DNA from: Corinectria fuckeliana | Lineage: Eukaryota > Ascomycota > Sordariomycetes > Hypocreales > Nectriaceae | DNA: 64,000 nt | Direction: 5' to 3' | NCBI GenBank assembly: GCA_019137255.1 | Contig: WPDH01000160.1 | Span: 211,020 to 275,019, forward strand | Part shown: one piece after another, positions 36,227 to 45,997 of the stretch | Numbering within the stretch: position 1 is the first letter of the stretch | Layout of the letters: every line of letters begins with the position of its first letter | The notes under the pieces: model-generated | Database searches by the model: none | Seen by the model: the letters and a program-made list of their open reading frames with translations, nothing else | Told to the model about the DNA's origin: nothing | Translations under genes and position numbers: made by a program

Positions 36227-37425
36227 TTACATGACAGGAATGCCCTCATATTCTGCCATATTATGCGTAGCCAAGCGCGAGATTCATGTTCTCTAGTCAA
36301 GGTCGTTAGCAATCCAGTACAAGTCTTGGATAAGAGAGACACTTACGTAGGCACTGAGTACTGGCTCCCTTGTTGGGATTGTTTATCGTGGCGCAACTTC
36401 GCATAGTTAGTATGAGAATAGCTCTAGAGAGGGTTTTGGGTAAGCACTTACATGACAACCTTCTTGCCGGTCTTACCAACAGCAAAGCCATCGATCTCAA
36501 CACCATGCTTGATCTGGATCCTTTTCACATACGAGGCCTCACCCACAACCTTGATTAGTTTCTCGCCAGCATATCTATCCTAGTAGATATTTCGGATATC
36601 TCGAGAGTTCATACTCTTGTTCAGCGGAATGTTGATAGTCAGGTGGATCCCACGGAACCAGCTGGAAACTGTTGCCTTGTATTCGCTAACCTCAAATAAA
36701 GCTTTCTTGAATTTGGTCCTAACCGTGAGGAATGAAGGCTACGTCTGTAGTATGATGACTGATTTCCCGCTCGTGTACATGGTCCGTAAGCGAATCTGTA
36801 ATACGGATCAGCGGCAGGGTTCATAAGGTTGAGGGACTGGGATATCGCATATGGGAGTACGCCTCCGGTCAAATAAGAGACGTCGTTCTTCAAGCTCTTC
36901 TTAGTGCCGGCGCCCGAGTAGCCACTAATTCCGAAAATTGCAGGACTGGTCGCAATCAAGTCGAGGAAAGGAAAAATAGCAAGCTGAGCCGCAGTTGCAA
37001 AACACCCTGGGTTGGAGATGCGAGTAGACTGAGCCATCTTGGAGCGCTTGGTGAGCTCAGGAAGACCGCAAATAAATGAGTCGTCGAATCGATAGTTAGT
37101 AGATAGATCGACGATAACGCTCTTGTGGCTGTTGTCCTTCTGAACCTGATTGAGGGCATTGATATACGGTTTGTAAACTCCATTACAGCCATAACCCAGC
37201 AGTTAATATTCTTGTCTAGCTAGGTAACATCCTGAGGTATAGACTCTTATAGATGATGTTGCGCTTGGTATGTCCCTCGAGTTCTTAGCCGGCGAGCTCT
37301 CGTGAGGACACTTGCCGAGTGTCCATAAAGGGGTGATCATTGAGGATGTCAATCAAGGCTTGACCGGTGTATCCCCGGGCTCCGATCAAACCGATGCGAA
37401 AACCCGGCTCCGGCTCCGAGCTCCG
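36227..37425 (-). pseudogene. Broken N-acetyl-gamma-glutamyl-phosphate reductase (ArgC half of ARG5,6)
   Basis: Reading downward from about 37400 the order of ArgC motifs is intact: RIGLIGARGYTGQALIDIL (NAD(P)-binding), then RELAG, then CWVMA, then STRISNPGCFATAAQLA with the catalytic Cys, then GISGYSGAGTKKS, then SLTDHVHEREISHH, then WFRGIHLTINIPLNK, then DRYAGEKLIKVVGEA and finally NMNLALGYA plus EYEGIPVM. It is broken by TAA directly after RELAG, a frameshift after CWVMA, a TAG before DRYAGEK, and a 10-bp tandem duplication near the C-terminus. Remnant introns with good splice signals (for example GTAAGT near 36450 with a CTAAC branch) show it is a DNA-level copy, not a retrocopy. The kinase half of bifunctional ARG5,6 is absent. 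Arginine synthesis must rely on another copy. Confidence 0.8.
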
Positions 37426-37599
37426 GCGGCGATGGACGCCGCTCGTGGGACAACTCGCCCAGCGCCGATGCGCAGAGTCCCGGAGGTGGCAGAGAGCATT
37501 CTTCCGAGCCCAATGGAGTCGGTGGGAAGGATAGGTCGATGGTTGTAGTGATGTCAACAATTAAACCTGACTCTGATTTGGTGTAAAATCGGGCGGCCC

Positions 37600-37770
37600 G
37601 GGTAGCTAAGCAAGTGCTGTTGTTTGCTCTGATCCCTAAGAACCCCCCGTTGGAGAAGTTCTGGTTCTGGGCGTTCATCTTCCCGGCCATGCTGTGCGGG
37701 ACCATTGGCGTGAAATTTCCTTCAGCGTGACCAACATCTTCATCACGACGTCGATGCCGCGGCGGCTGCC
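37600..37770 (+). pseudogene. C-terminal scrap of an MFS drug/efflux-type transporter
   Basis: The plus strand reads LIPKNPPLEKFWFWAFIFPAM then LCGTIGV, and after a one-base frame change SVTNIFITTSMPRR. This combination is typical of the last third of fungal aflatoxin-efflux-type MFS proteins. There is no start, no other transmembrane region in frame, and a stop follows soon after. It abuts the ArgC pseudogene, on the opposite strand. Confidence 0.5.
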
Positions 37771-38124
37771 TAGTTGTGCTTGGTTGTGACCATCAACTTG
37801 GGCAACGCGTCGGCGTCACTGACGGCCCATGAGCAGGAGGAACTGCAACGGCGCGAGAAGGCTTCAGGTGGGGAGACGTGAGAATAAAACAGTTACTGCC
37901 CTTGGGTTGGTTGGGACATTAAATGTGGCGTTGGATGAACTGGCTCGGTTCAAAAGGCTTTGGTTGATGAATGGATGTAATTCAGACTGCGGAATACGGA
38001 TACGGTTGATAATAACGATATAAGAGGTGGCCCCTGGTTGGGCTACTGAGTGTTGTGCATTCATACATCTAACGCCTGAAACGCCAGCTACTCCCATCTC
38101 GAACTGCAACCACCGAGACTGTCT

Positions 38125-38907
38125 TTAGTGCTGACTTGACTCCCCCGCCTCCCATTCTCGCAAAGCAGCAGCTAATGCGTTTTTAGCTCGCGTTTGCCGT
38201 GCGATGACGGGCCCGTTGAACATGGAGTGCAGAGGCATGGCGCTGTTGGCGTGATCGGCGGCAAATTCAACGGTGCAGTTGCGGCCGAGGGTTTGTTTGG
38301 CCGTCTTTACAGCCTCACGGAGCATGTCGCCTCCCAAGCCGTGACGACGGTACCTAAGCCTAGTCGTCCAGGCGCGGACGGTGGCCTTGCTGCTGCCCGG
38401 AGCATTTTCTCGGGCGCTCCGGCGAAGACGGAGGACGACGGCCGCGATGAGCTCGGTGCCGTAACGCGCCCCAAGGATGATGTCGTCAGAAGGATCCGAG
38501 TCCGATCCATAGAGCCAGTCCGGCCAGTTGGTCTCTTCCGCAATGCGAATGTATGCGCTCGTGGCATAGCGGATTGCCAGGAGGTAGGCGACTACAAGGC
38601 CGGGGTATGTGGTGAGCATGGACGAGAAGTCCTTCCGGATGGAGTCGGAGCCGAAGTGCGCAATGGAAAAGGCGGCGGCGAGGACGGAGAGGCATAGGGG
38701 GTGAAAGACGAGAGCTCGCGAGGCGACCTGGCGCTCTTGGGCGATGCTGTCTGCGACGAGGTTTAGGGCGTCCGTCTTGTCGAGAGGCTTGGTGAGGACC
38801 TCGAAAGTGAGCTGGCGGTGCTCCTCCACAGCGGGAGATCTAGCCGGGGCCATGGTGATTCTGGGTGAGGAGGGAGGCTGCAGCAGGGTTGGCGATGTGA
38901 GAGACAT
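38125..38907 (-). CDS. GNAT-like acetyltransferase with two hydrophobic segments
   Basis: A single exon from ATG 38907 gives 260 residues; an in-frame ATG at 38853 would give 242. Around residues 85-135 two hydrophobic segments are seen (LCLSVLAAAFSIAHF and TYPGLVVAYLLAIRY). The C-terminal third has the core GNAT look: VRAWTTRLRYRRHGLGGDML matches strand 4 and the acetyl-CoA pyrophosphate loop (R-x-x-G-x-G), followed by a helix and FAADHANSAMPLHSMF as strand 5 with the closing Asn. Fungal proteins of this kind are uncharacterised; substrate unknown. Third-position GC is high, as in expressed genes. Confidence 0.6.
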   Translation of the reverse strand: MSLTSPTLLQPPSSPRITMAPARSPAVEEHRQLTFEVLTKPLDKTDALNLVADSIAQERQVASRALVFHPLCLSVLAAAFSIAHFGSDSIRKDFSSMLTTYPGLVVAYLLAIRYATSAYIRIAEETNWPDWLYGSDSDPSDDIILGARYGTELIAAVVLRLRRSARENAPGSSKATVRAWTTRLRYRRHGLGGDMLREAVKTAKQTLGRNCTVEFAADHANSAMPLHSMFNGPVIARQTRAKNALAAALREWEAGESSQH

Positions 38908-39970
38908 GGTGATGGTGGTGGTGTGGGATGTGAGGTGTGAGGTGTACGCTGCAGAGTGAAGAGTGCGGCTGCAGGCCCAAATGCAAATACGTTTAAGGAT
39001 AAGAATGAAAGGCGGGGGGGAAAGTCCAAACAACATGCTCGTCCGGGAGAGAGGAAAAGCAACGTGATTGACCAGTGTCAGTGTCTTTACTATTGCCTTC
39101 AAACCCACTCAGCTGGAGCACCATGGAGGCGAGATTCTCCATCGAGTAGCTCGAGGACGGCAAATCCGTGCCGACCTTTTAACTCGACTGACCAACGAGA
39201 ACAGCGTCAGGAAGAACGCCTCTGGCACCTTGCCAGAAATCCCTTCCGGGCCAGACCCTTCGGTGTCCCGAACAGGATAACTCAAACCCGCTCCACCCCA
39301 AGCCCACGCCCTCGGCGATGCGTTGCATCAAACCACACGACAGCTGCAAACACAGAGCCGCCTTCTATCGTGCCGTCTCTTCCGAACGACCCATGGACCG
39401 GCGGAAACGCGGCTATCGAGATGCCCAAGGTCGTGGCCAAAGAGACTTGGCGGTTGACGACACGGGGTGGTTTCGCGATCTCTGATTGGCCCCCTGTTCC
39501 GCAACGGGAAGTCGTCTCGTGCTTGGAGGCTATATGCTAGGCCTCGACTTCTCAGCCAGCTTCAAGAATTTCTTGAAATTATCTGGTAAGCGGGCTGTTG
39601 GCTTTGTCACTTGGGTCGTTTGGGCGTGGGTCATGGTTGGGGCGAGTACGTGGGAAGTGTGCGTGGTGGCTACGAAGCTACCGGCTTTCACGGAGTCGTG
39701 TGTCTCTATTCCTCAGGCCTTCTCCACGGCTTGAGACAGGACAGGGCAAGGGACCTGGTGTTAGCTAGATCCTTTACTGGTGCCCGGCCCTGTTCATATT
39801 TAATACTCAGCTGCTCCGTTGCCTGTTCTCTTTACCCTCTCTCGTGCATATCTGTTCACCAGCCAGCAGTGGTCTTATATACAGTCTCATCTCTCTCTCC
39901 TTTCTCCCCCCTTCTTCTTCTTCTTCTTCTTCTTCTTCAGCCATCTTCCCAGACATCAGCCAAACTTGCA
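38908..39970. other. Shared promoter region of GNAT-like gene and phosphate permease
   Basis: No supported gene. The 3' part has a CT-rich leader with a TTC microsatellite (39910-39940) right before the permease ATG. Longer frames overlap and have no family resemblance. Confidence 0.5.
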
Positions 39971-41892
39971 ATGGCCGACTCCACCCCGCAGAGCGGCACC
40001 CACGGCGTCGCCAAGACGTCCGGCGGCAACAACGCCTTCCACAACTTCCACAACGACTTCGCCCACGTCGCCGACCCCAACGAGCGCCGGCGCCTCGCCC
40101 TCGCCGAGATCGACAAGGCCCCCTTCGGCTGGTACCACGTGCGTGCCTGCGTCGTCGCCGGCGTCGGCTTCTTCACCGACTCCTACGACATCTTCTGCGT
40201 GTCCATGCTGACCATCATGCTCGGTATCGTCTACTTCCCCGGCACCGGCAAGATGCCCACCAGCTCCGACAGCGCCATCAAGCTGTCCACCTCGGCCGGC
40301 ACCGTCATCGGCCAGCTCGGCTTCGGCATGCTGGCTGACATCGTCGGCCGCAAGCGCATGTACGGCATGGAGTTGCTGATCATCATCTTCGCCACCCTCG
40401 CCCAGGCCCTCACCAGCGGCTCGCCTGCGTGCTCCATCGTCGGTGTCATCATCTTCTGGCGTGTCATCATGGGCGTGGGCATCGGAGGAGATTATCCTCT
40501 TTCGTCCATCATCACTTCCGAGTATGTTTCCCTGTTCCGCTGTCGATATACGCTGACTTCGACTAACACCACCCGCAGATTCGCCACCACTAAGTGGCGC
40601 GGTGCCATGATGGGCGCTGTCTTTGCCATGCAGGGCATTGGCCAGCTCGTCGCTGCCCTCGTCATGATGTTCCTGACTCTCGGCTTCAAGAGCCAGCTCG
40701 AGAAGGCCTCTGACATTGACCAGTGCACTGGGTCTTGCCAGGTCGCCGTCGACAAGATGTGGCGCACCCTGGTCGGCTTTGGCGCCGTACCCGCCTGCAT
40801 CGCCCTCTACTGTAAGTCCTAAACCCCCTCATCACGGTCCAAGTGTCTTGGCAGCCTTGGCTTTCTCGGTCTGCTCGCGTGACGGCGACTAACACACACC
40901 CAGACCGTCTGACCATCCCCGAGACCCCCCGCTACACCTTCGACGTCGCCCGCGATGTTGAAAAGGCCGACGAGGACGTCAAGGCCTACGTCGCTGGCAA
41001 GCACGGAGGCAGCACTGACGACGTCTCCCGCGCCGAGGCCCAGAAGGTTGCCCGCCAGGACCTCCAAGTCCCCAAGGCCAGCTGGCGCGACTTCTGCCGC
41101 CACTACAGCAAGCTCAAGAACTTCAAGCTCCTCCTCGGAACTGCTGGCTCGTGGTTCTGCCTCGACGTGGCCTTTTATGGTCTTTCTTTGAACAACGGCA
41201 CGATTCTCAAGGTCATCGGATACTCGACCAAGGATGCCAACAACGTCTACGAGTTCCTGCACAATACCGCTGTCGGCAACATCATTATTGTCCTCGCAGG
41301 CGCCGTTCCCGGATACTGGGTTTCTGTTGCTACCATCGACACTATTGGCCGCAAGACTATTCAGCTGGGCGGCTTTGCCATCTTGACTATCCTCTTCATC
41401 GTCATGGGCTTTGGTTACAAGCACATTTCCTCCAACGGCCTCCTTGCCATCTACGTCCTTGCCCAGTTCTTTTTCAACTTCGGTAAGCACCCCATCACCT
41501 TGCACTCTTTAACATCTACTAACTATAGGTCAGGCCCCAACACTACCACCTTCATAGTCCCAGGAGAAGTCTTCCCCACCCGCTACCGATCTACCTCGCA
41601 CGGCATCTCCGCCGCCTCCGGCAAGATCGGCTCCATCATCGGCCAGGGCGCCATCGCTACTCTGCGTACTCGCGGCGCCACTGCGGACAACGAGGCTCCC
41701 TGGATGGACCACGTCCTCGAGATCTACGCTCTTTTCATGTTTCTCGGCTGCTTCACCACCCTCCTCATCCCCGAGACTGCTCGCAAGACCCTCGAGGAGC
41801 TGAGCGGCGAGGACGATTATGCCAACGGTGGACACCGGACTAGTGTCACTGATGGCGATTCTAGTACTGCCAAGGGTGACAAGAGCGTCTGA
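39971..41892 (+). CDS. High-affinity phosphate permease, Pho84/PHO-5 type (H+/Pi symporter, MFS)
   Basis: Four exons (39971-40521, 40579-40811, 40904-41482, 41534-41892) give 573 residues with twelve hydrophobic segments and a central loop. Family marks: GVGFFTDSYDIF in TM1 (the Asp of the phosphate:H+ symporter signature), ADIVGRKRMYG between TM2 and TM3, GVGIGGDYPLSSIITSE in TM4, the WRGAMMGAVFAMQG stretch after it, and FNFGPNTTTFIVPGEVFPTRYRST in two halves around TM10. It imports inorganic phosphate across the plasma membrane and is normally induced by phosphate starvation. The last acceptor must be the second of two closely spaced AGs (TATAGGTCAG); the first would lead to a stop. The start is the first ATG after a CT-rich leader. 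Confidence 0.93.
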
Positions 41893-42266
41893 GTGGGACG
41901 GCTTGATTCCGTAGGGCACTCTGATACCTGGTAATCAATCACACTCACATAAAGGGGAGAATCTATTCAGTTACATTAGTTCTTGCCTGGCACTAGACCC
42001 GCTACCAGGATGCAAGACTTTTGAACTACATTAAATACTTAATCACGTGGTCATTCCCGTAACTCGGAATCTCATAGCTATTGTGGCACTTGGTGAATCC
42101 CGGCGTTTGGATCTTAAGTAAAAGTCGTCCATTAAAAAGCTAAAGCACTCGCATTATACTTGCTAGCCCGAACCCAACTCTCCTAGAGCCCTAAACCCAA
42201 CTCCCGATGTGAGATACCTAGGGGCACTCAATATACCCAAGCATTCAGTACTCCGTATCCAGTGCT

Positions 42267-42789
42267 TTACGCATCCCGGTTCCCTCCACCAAGTACGCCA
42301 CCAAGCACGCCACCGGCCGCCTTGATGCCCTCGGTGGACTTCCCAGCAACAGTCCTTCCACCGTCGGCCACATCGCTCGCTGTATCATTCACAGCCCCAG
42401 CGCCAGGCAGCTGCGAGGGCGCATAGCCGCCAGAGTCGTCCTTGCCCTGACGCTCCGAGCGGTTGATGCCCTCCTTGGAGAAGAGGTCGCCGGCCGGTTG
42501 GAGCAGGCCGCCTTGACCGACCTGTCCCGCTGCGAGGTTGCTTACGCCGTCTTGGAGAGTGTCGACTTGTTCGTTGCCTGTGACTTTCGACTTGTCCAGG
42601 GTGTCTGTGACATGTTAGTCTGGGTGAAGCTAGCGCTGAGGAGCTGCTCCCGAGGTAAGTTTGGAGGGACGGACCTTTGGTGGCGTAGCTAGCCTTGTTG
42701 TCTTTGGTGAACAGCCGTAGATACTGGTCCTCCAGCCAGGGCACCCAGTTCTCGTACTGCTGGTTGTAGGTTTTCTTGGTCCACTCCAT
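42267..42789 (-). CDS. Small conserved-looking hydrophilic protein, unknown function
   Basis: Two exons, 42789-42675 and 42604-42267, join in phase 1 (donor GTCCGT, acceptor CACAG) to give 150 residues. The N-terminus is aromatic and charged (MEWTKKTYNQQYENWVPWLE, then FTKDNKASYATK). The middle has a repeated QV-Q-G pattern (EQVDTLQDGVSNL, QVGQGGLLQPAGD), then GINRSERQGKDDSGGY, and it ends Gly-rich (GGVLGGVLGGGN). I recall similar small proteins across Sordariomycetes with no assigned role. The composition (Gly, Gln, Asp; no Cys; no signal peptide) suggests a soluble, possibly disordered stress-type protein, but that is inference. It is convergent with the phosphate permease. Confidence 0.7.
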
Positions 42790-43511
42790 GGTAGCGTTGG
42801 TTTTGATGAATAAAGCCGAAGATGGTATCTAGAAGCTGTGCAAGACGGACCGAGATCTGCCTGATCTGCTGGAGATGCAAGGGATTTATTTATACGCAAC
42901 ATAAGCAGCACGCACACAAACCTGCGTCAGCCACACAAGGCATGAGTGGATACGTCATCTCGGGCTCTTCTATGGCACACAAGATGGTCCCAATAGGCTG
43001 ATGGCCACTTCAAGTCGTCATGCCAAAAGTTCAGTATGCGGCGTGATGCCTTGCTTGCTCTGTGGCGCGTTTCGAATCCCTGTCAAAACCGGTTCTGATC
43101 TCGATTGCGGGCGTTCACGTCATCCTCCGGAGGTGGGGCACACTTATGCCGGCTTCACTCTTGGACTTGTCGGCTTGCATTCGAGAGCATTTACGACTCC
43201 TCTGTATTGAATTTGCATACCCAGCGTCAGGTATTATACTCTCACCCTAAAAATAGGCCCTCAGAGCATCCAAGGCGATCCATGACCAGACCAGACTGGT
43301 AGGAAAGGCTGAAGTCTTCTCACTAAGACAAGTGATGCGTATATCGGAAACGGTTCCCGCCTGTTAGCTGACGATCCGTACCTCGATAAGCCTGTCCCAG
43401 GTCCAATAAGGGCGTGCGTTCACATCGTACAACGTATCCAAGCCTACGTTCCAAGTCACAAAGCCTGTACGATATTGACAACCGCGATGCTATCCGTGCC
43501 AAAAACCAAAC
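42790..43511. other. Intergenic region
   Basis: No supported gene between the small protein's promoter and the 3' end of the HET gene. Three overlapping plus frames at 43.0-43.3 kb show no family resemblance. Confidence 0.5.
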
Positions 43512-45536
43512 TCAGTAAATGTTCACCTTCGCCCCAACCCCATCCAACGCAATCCAGCTCCCATACAACGACCCAACGCCTACTCTTTCGTACATCTCTC
43601 CATCTCCAATTCTCGGAGCCACAATGAGGACGTAGTGCTTCCGCGTTGCCACATTAGGAGCAACCTCCGACTTCTGACTGCCGATGATCACACATTTCAT
43701 GGCTCGGCCACTGGGAGCAACCACCTTGTCGTAGACAATCTCCTCACCGGCCGAGCCCACGTCGAAACCTCTCGCCTTGCCCATCAAATGGATTCGGCCA
43801 TCGGAATCGCCCGTATGCCAATATGAGCTGGACGTGCTGCTCGCCGTCCAAGGTGAGCGAATCCGGTCATCGTCTTCCCACTGCACCCCAGAGAACGGCA
43901 GATCCATGAACGTGATTCCGCCCTCATACGCCATCCAAGACCACGACGGCATGCGGTACTGCTGATGCGCAGGGAATTCAATCTCCTTCATCGGCTTCTG
44001 GTCCATGCCGGAATTTCGCTGCCACAAAAGACTCCTCTCAAAATAGCGCTCGAATATGCCGTATCCCCCTTGGTTGCCGAAAGCGCGGATCAGCCTCTGC
44101 TCTAAACCAGCAATGGCGATAGGTCTGTCGTAAGCCTTTGTGAACTGCAGCGTCGAGTATTGCTTGTAAAGAGACTCGTAGAGCCGGATCTGAGCGCCCT
44201 TGGTAGAGTCCATCGCAACTTGTGGGAAGTCCGGATCGCCAAGAAATGCTGCCTTGTTGCTGATGGAACATTTAGTTGCATAGCTGTAGAAGCGATGGGC
44301 CATACCGAAGATTGCTTACTTTCTCATTCTCGTGAGTGTTTCGCATCGAACGCCATTCCCGCATTCCCAATACGTTTGCCTCTCGGTAAAGTAAATCGTC
44401 CGTCGCGCGAGGGCTCGTTCCTGCAATACCCACCCTCGCTTGTTCAACGCTCCGTCTATCACATCCCTCTGGAAGTTGTCGATATCTTCACAGACGTAGA
44501 ACGAGTCTCCTGAAGATTTTCCAAACTTGACGAACTTTCGATCCGGCCGCTCCTTCAAGAATCCTGCAGAAGTCCCCGCGGCTCGACTGGCAGCAATCAC
44601 ACAGTATGCGGAGCTAAATACCGTTTCCATATGTTTTGCTTCTTCTTTGAAATCCCCATCATCGCCCTGGATAATGCAGATAGAGTCGACCCACAGATAC
44701 GGAACACCAAGCTCTCGTGTAACCCTGACAGCGTCTTTGAAAGTAGCCGGAAGCTCATCAAGAGGAATCCCATCCTTGAGGCGATCACTGGCGTTTTTGC
44801 TGGTGGTGGAGAAATGATTGTGACATTGTCCGTCTCCCCAAGGATGAGACAATGCGACATATCTCGGCGATTCTCCCGAATGCTTCCTCCAGTGTCTTGT
44901 GTTGCAGACGAGGACGTTATGAGAATCCTTCTTACCAACATCAATCAGCCTAGTAGGCAACCTCGGAGGCCCAAGACTCGAGCTTCCAGGACAGCATTCG
45001 GTGTGCTTGTCGCAGTCGTTGAGCCATGCGCGGAGAAGCTCGAACAAGACAGGACTTTGCATGGGAAGGACGTTTGGAAATCCAATTTGAAGGTCTTCAC
45101 TAGGGCTACTCAAACCTATCCCTCCAGCTGGATACTTGTTACGATCTAGTGGATCAAAGTGCACCTCGCAGTTGAGACTAGTTTTGTAGAACTTACATGC
45201 AGTCTTGCAAATTGTCAACACTCGGGTAACCTCGTCGTTTATGGTCAAACTTGACCCGGCTCTGTAAAACCGGAGGCTGTTGGGACTGCCAGTGCGCGAT
45301 CGCTCAGTACTGCAGGCGCCAAGAAGAAGCTCGCAGAAGTCGCATTTCTGTGCTCTAATACTCAAGTCAGGTAGAGTGTCCTCAATGACAAAGTTGGCTG
45401 CCCAAAAGTTGAGTTTCTGGCAGCGATCACAAAGCGTCGGAGGATGCCCATTTACGACACTCGAAGACGCGATTTCCGGGTGTTTGAAGAGATCAAGGGC
45501 GAAGGAAGTGTCGTCAAAGAATTCCCAACTCTCATT
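43512..45536 (-). CDS. HET-domain protein (heterokaryon incompatibility), 5' end unresolved
   Basis: Exon 45536(or further)-44320 joins to 44259-43512 across a 60-nt intron (GTAAGC donor, ATCAG acceptor), phase 2, giving at least 650 residues. There is no ATG near the start of the open frame, so upstream exons must exist. The N-terminal part has a CDRCQKLNFW and KCDFCELLLG Cys-pair arrangement, typical of fungal HET proteins. The HET domain follows: YVALSHPWGD, YLWVDSICIIQGD with CVIAASRAAG after it, and KRGWVLQERALARRTIYF, then YWECGNGVRCE. The C-terminal half shows the usual SNK..., RPIAIAGLEQRLI and MPSWSWMAYEGGI segments. These proteins set off localised cell death when incompatible hyphae fuse, often with a partner NLR or kinase. 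It lies 0.5 kb from a kinase gene on the same strand. Confidence 0.85.
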
Positions 45537-45997
45537 TAACTATTATCCTTCAGCGACTACAACGTACATTTCGAAAAAGCAAAGTACATACGGGCTGAGA
45601 AAATGGATCGTGTCAGCCGTCCCTCATTTCCGTGATTGAAGAAATTATCAATTTAGGCATACCACCTAGTCTAGAGTCAACCAAAGTCCATGACCTCACT
45701 TGGTGTCCCACTTACGTGCTGTTAATAGCGGTGTTAGCATCAATATCTTCCCATTTTCAATGTGCAATCAATAACTTACGCTCTAGAAATTCCAAGTAAC
45801 CATCACCGTTAGTCAACGTCCCTTCTAGAAACTCATCTAACTCTCCTTACATACTATTATCCAAGTCAGGTGTCTGTTCACTGTCTAGCTTAGATTTGGC
45901 GTTACTCACAGTCTTCAAGAACACATTAGACACCAAATCAGTTATCTTTACAGACACTCTTCAGTGAGATTAACGCACATTCTGTAATAGGAGTATT
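45537..45997 (-). other. Coding-like interval between kinase and HET gene, probable small 5' exons of the HET gene
   Basis: Several good donors on the minus strand (GTAAGTTATTG near 45780, GTAAGTGGG near 45716, GTGAGTAACG near 45908) and a frame from about 45963 to 45850 reading ITDLVSNVFLKT, then SKLDSEQTPDLDN look like pieces of coding sequence. After a TAA the same frame continues ELDEFLEGTLTNGDGYLEF. I could not build a single intact model. RNA evidence would settle it. Confidence 0.4.
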
